Below are positions 61,765 to 64,000 of a DNA stretch of 64,000 bases, in pieces (the first letter of the stretch is position 1; every line of letters starts with the position of its first letter). A program made the position numbers and the translations under genes. The notes beneath the pieces were generated by a model. That model was not told where the DNA came from, searched no databases, and saw only the letters and a program-made list of their open reading frames with translations. Location of the stretch: NCBI RefSeq assembly GCF_014117445.1, contig NZ_CP059851.1, positions 1,364,001-1,428,000 of the forward strand. The letters run 5' to 3'. The DNA comes from Sandaracinobacteroides saxicola. Its GTDB lineage: Bacteria; Pseudomonadota; Alphaproteobacteria; Sphingomonadales; Sphingomonadaceae.

Positions 61765-64000
61765 TCAGAAGCGGTAGGTCGCCCGGGCATAGAGGAAGCG
61801 GCCGTTGAAGCCGAAGGGCGAGAAACTGCTGTAAGGCGTGACATAGGCCGTCGCGCCATAGTTGCGGGCGGCACCGGTGACAGGATCGACACCGCGCCCG
61901 GCCGGCACACGATCCGGATAGACATCGAACAGGTTGTTGGCACCGACAGCGAGTTGCAGGCCGGTCACCGGCTCGACGCGGACTTCGAGGTCGGAAAGCC
62001 ATTTGGCGCTCATGTTGACATCGAGGAATGGGTCGGCGCCGGCGCCGAGCGTGCGGCCATAGCGGTTGGCGCGCAGCGTGACACCCAGCCATTCGCGTTC
62101 AAAATCGGCGCTGAGGTTGAGCTTGGTCCGCGGCTGGCCACTTTCGATGCGCAGCGATTCCTGCCGGCCGAACAGCACCACGCCGGGCACCTGGGCAAGC
62201 GGGCCGGGGTTGGCGCGGCGGCCGTTGATCTCGGTCTCGTTATAGTTGAAGCCGGCGGTCAGGCGCAGCGTCGAGGAGTCGCCGATCTCGGTGCGCCAGG
62301 TGGCGACGGCGTCGAAGCCCTTCGTCACCGTGTCGATGCCGTTGATGAAGAAACGCGCGGCATTGACCGAGTTGAACCCGGCGTTGTTGAGGATGCGGGC
62401 GATGGACGCGCCGGGGTCGGAGCCGGTCGGGTTGCCGGCGGCGTCGCGCGTCGCCTGGAGATTTTCCGTGACGACGATGCGGTTGTTGATGTCGATGTTG
62501 TAGTAATCGATGGTCAGGCTGAGCGAGGGCAGGGGGGTGAAGACCACGCCCATCGAGTAGCTGGTGGATTTCTCCGCCTTGAGCGGCCGAGCGCCGAGGG
62601 CGATGGCGACCGGGCTGTCCACCGGCAGGGTGACGGTCTCCAGCAGCACGCCGCCGACATTGTTGGTGGCCTGCGCGGCGAAGAATTGCTGTTGCAGGCT
62701 GGGGGCGCGGAAGCCGGTGGAGAGGGCGGCGCGCAGCTTGATGCCGTCGATCAGGTTGATGCTGGTCGCGGCCTTGCCGTTGAAGGTGTCGCCGAAATCC
62801 GAATATTTTTCATAGCGGCCGGCCAGCTGCACCGTCCACCAGTCGGCGATGTCGACATCCAGTTCGCCGTAGGCGCTGAAGCTGTCGCGGGTGCGGCGCT
62901 GGGTGACGTCCTGGCCGGCGATGCGCGGCTGGATGCCGGGGAAGCCCTGGGCGCCGATGGCCGCGCCGGTATTGCCGGTCGCGGTGCCGGCATAAAGCGG
63001 GTTGATCGCACCGACGAGGGCGCCGCCGTTGCGGTAGCTGTCGGGCTCGCCGGCGCGGAGTTGATAGCCTTCGCGGCGATATTCGAGACCGCCGGCGATG
63101 GTCAGGCTTTCGAAGCTGGTCCCCTCGATATTGTAGGACAGGTCGAGGTTGGCGGTGAACTGGTCATAGCGCAGGCCACCCGAATCGAGGTTGCGCGGGC
63201 TGTTGGGGCCAAGCGAGGCGTTGGCGGTGTTCTTGATGAGGAAATCGAATTCGTTGCGGGCATAGCCGAGCGAAAAATCCATCTTCACGGGGCCGACATC
63301 GCCCTTGACGCCACCGGTGATGCTGTAATCCTTCAGCTTGGTGGTGATGAGCGGCAGGAAACCATCGGGGTAGATGACGGTGGCGGTGCGGGTTTCGTTG
63401 GGCAGGCGATAGAAGGCCGCGCTTTCGCCGTCGCGATGGCCATAGCTGCCGAAGGCATAGAGCTCGAGCGCCTCGCCGACGGGCAGGCCGGCGTTGACGA
63501 ACACCAGCACATCCTCGGTCTTCGCGTCACCATAGCGGTGGGTGAAGCGGTTGAGCGTCAGTTCCTTCGGGTCGAGCGGCGTGCCGGCAAGGCCGTAATA
63601 GCGGCGCGGGTCGGCGGCGGTGCGGTTGGTGGCGCCGCGGTCGCGATACTCGGCGCTGATGTTGACGAAACCCTCGGCGCCGATGGGCAGGCCGATGTTG
63701 CCGGTGATGGTGGTGGTCTTGCCGTCGCTGGCCTTGCGGTCCTTGCCGGTGTCGGTCAGCTGGAAGAAGCTGGCGCTGCCGGTGGAGTTGGGTTGCAGGA
63801 TGGGGTTGCCACCGGCGTCGCGGGCGATGCCGGTAACGTCGCGGGTGCCGTCCATGGTGGTTTCATACTGGCCATAGGTGACGCTGATCGAGCCACCCTC
63901 TCGCTTGCGGGAAAGCTGGAAGTTGATGACACCGGCGATGGCGTCCGAGCCATATTGCGCGGCGGCACCGTCGCGCAGCACCTCGACGCGCTCGATCGCG
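61765..64000 (-). CDS. TonB-dependent receptor, C-terminal part (5' end outside window)
   Basis: About 745 residues of an outer-membrane receptor; the frame is open to the window edge, so the signal peptide and TonB box lie beyond it. Visible: end of the plug (AIERVEVLRDGAAAQYGSDAIAGVINFQLSRKREGG), extracellular-loop-rich barrel, and the C-terminal strand GRFLYARATYRF. It is of the same subfamily as the receptor at 26542 (DGAAAxYGSDAIAGV). The barrel appears intact. Ligand unknown. Confidence 0.93.
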   Translation of the reverse strand, partial: AIERVEVLRDGAAAQYGSDAIAGVINFQLSRKREGGSISVTYGQYETTMDGTRDVTGIARDAGGNPILQPNSTGSASFFQLTDTGKDRKASDGKTTTITGNIGLPIGAEGFVNISAEYRDRGATNRTAADPRRYYGLAGTPLDPKELTLNRFTHRYGDAKTEDVLVFVNAGLPVGEALELYAFGSYGHRDGESAAFYRLPNETRTATVIYPDGFLPLITTKLKDYSITGGVKGDVGPVKMDFSLGYARNEFDFLIKNTANASLGPNSPRNLDSGGLRYDQFTANLDLSYNIEGTSFESLTIAGGLEYRREGYQLRAGEPDSYRNGGALVGAINPLYAGTATGNTGAAIGAQGFPGIQPRIAGQDVTQRRTRDSFSAYGELDVDIADWWTVQLAGRYEKYSDFGDTFNGKAATSINLIDGIKLRAALSTGFRAPSLQQQFFAAQATNNVGGVLLETVTLPVDSPVAIALGARPLKAEKSTSYSMGVVFTPLPSLSLTIDYYNIDINNRIVVTENLQATRDAAGNPTGSDPGASIARILNNAGFNSVNAARFFINGIDTVTKGFDAVATWRTEIGDSSTLRLTAGFNYNETEINGRRANPGPLAQVPGVVLFGRQESLRIESGQPRTKLNLSADFEREWLGVTLRANRYGRTLGAGADPFLDVNMSAKWLSDLEVRVEPVTGLQLAVGANNLFDVYPDRVPAGRGVDPVTGAARNYGATAYVTPYSSFSPFGFNGRFLYARATYRF

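Overview
The window looks like chromosomal DNA of a heterotrophic alphaproteobacterium, most likely a sphingomonad. This rests on high GC content with long mirror open frames opposite the real genes, five TonB-dependent receptors in 64 kb, many short-chain dehydrogenases beside MFS carriers, an lspA gene followed by a BamF/DUF3035-type lipoprotein, MmcB, and HspQ. No rRNA, CRISPR array, phage or transposase gene was seen. One tRNA gene is present.

Layout. 1-4.5 kb: housekeeping genes (3' part of ileS, lspA, a BamF-like lipoprotein, mmcB, a DJ-1/PfpI protein). ileS carries two in-frame copies of a palindromic repeat. 4.5-7.7 kb: a minus-strand operon (SDR, FAD-linked lactone-type oxidase, PLP-dependent DSD1-type enzyme) divergent from a TetR gene. 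8.5-14.9 kb: two convergent operons (receptor-SDR, and aminotransferase-unknown kinase-like protein-MFS) bracketed by near-identical 18-bp boxes. 15.0-20.0 kb: a LysR gene divergent from dabB-dabA, an energy-coupled inorganic carbon accumulation system. 20.0-30.4 kb: a tightly overlapped catabolic operon (VOC, acyl-CoA ligase, PhyH dioxygenase, P450, hydrolase, Spinster-type MFS), divergent from a receptor and a NIPSNAP protein, with a convergent TetR gene. 30.4-38.1 kb: kdpFABCDE. 38.2-38.9 kb: endonuclease III.

39.0-50.5 kb (with a GH36 gene to 52.6 kb): an L-fucose utilisation locus. It has a receptor, a GPH-type symporter, a GH29 alpha-L-fucosidase, a mutarotase, an aldose dehydrogenase, L-fuconate dehydratase, SDRs, a diketo-acid hydrolase and an IclR regulator. 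Together these would take fucosylated oligosaccharides to pyruvate and lactate; only the lactonase step has no gene here. Four intergenic sites share one architecture (TTCA-N4-TGAA-N7-TTCA), which I read as the IclR-family operator of this locus.

52.8-60.8 kb: a second catabolic operon (receptor, SDR, MFS, two-domain VOC, epoxide-hydrolase-like protein, SDR), with a TetR gene at its far end and an inverted-repeat operator at its promoter. 60.8-64 kb: an AT-rich regulatory stretch, tRNA-Ser(CGA), hspQ with a strong terminator, and the 3' part of a fifth receptor gene that leaves the window.
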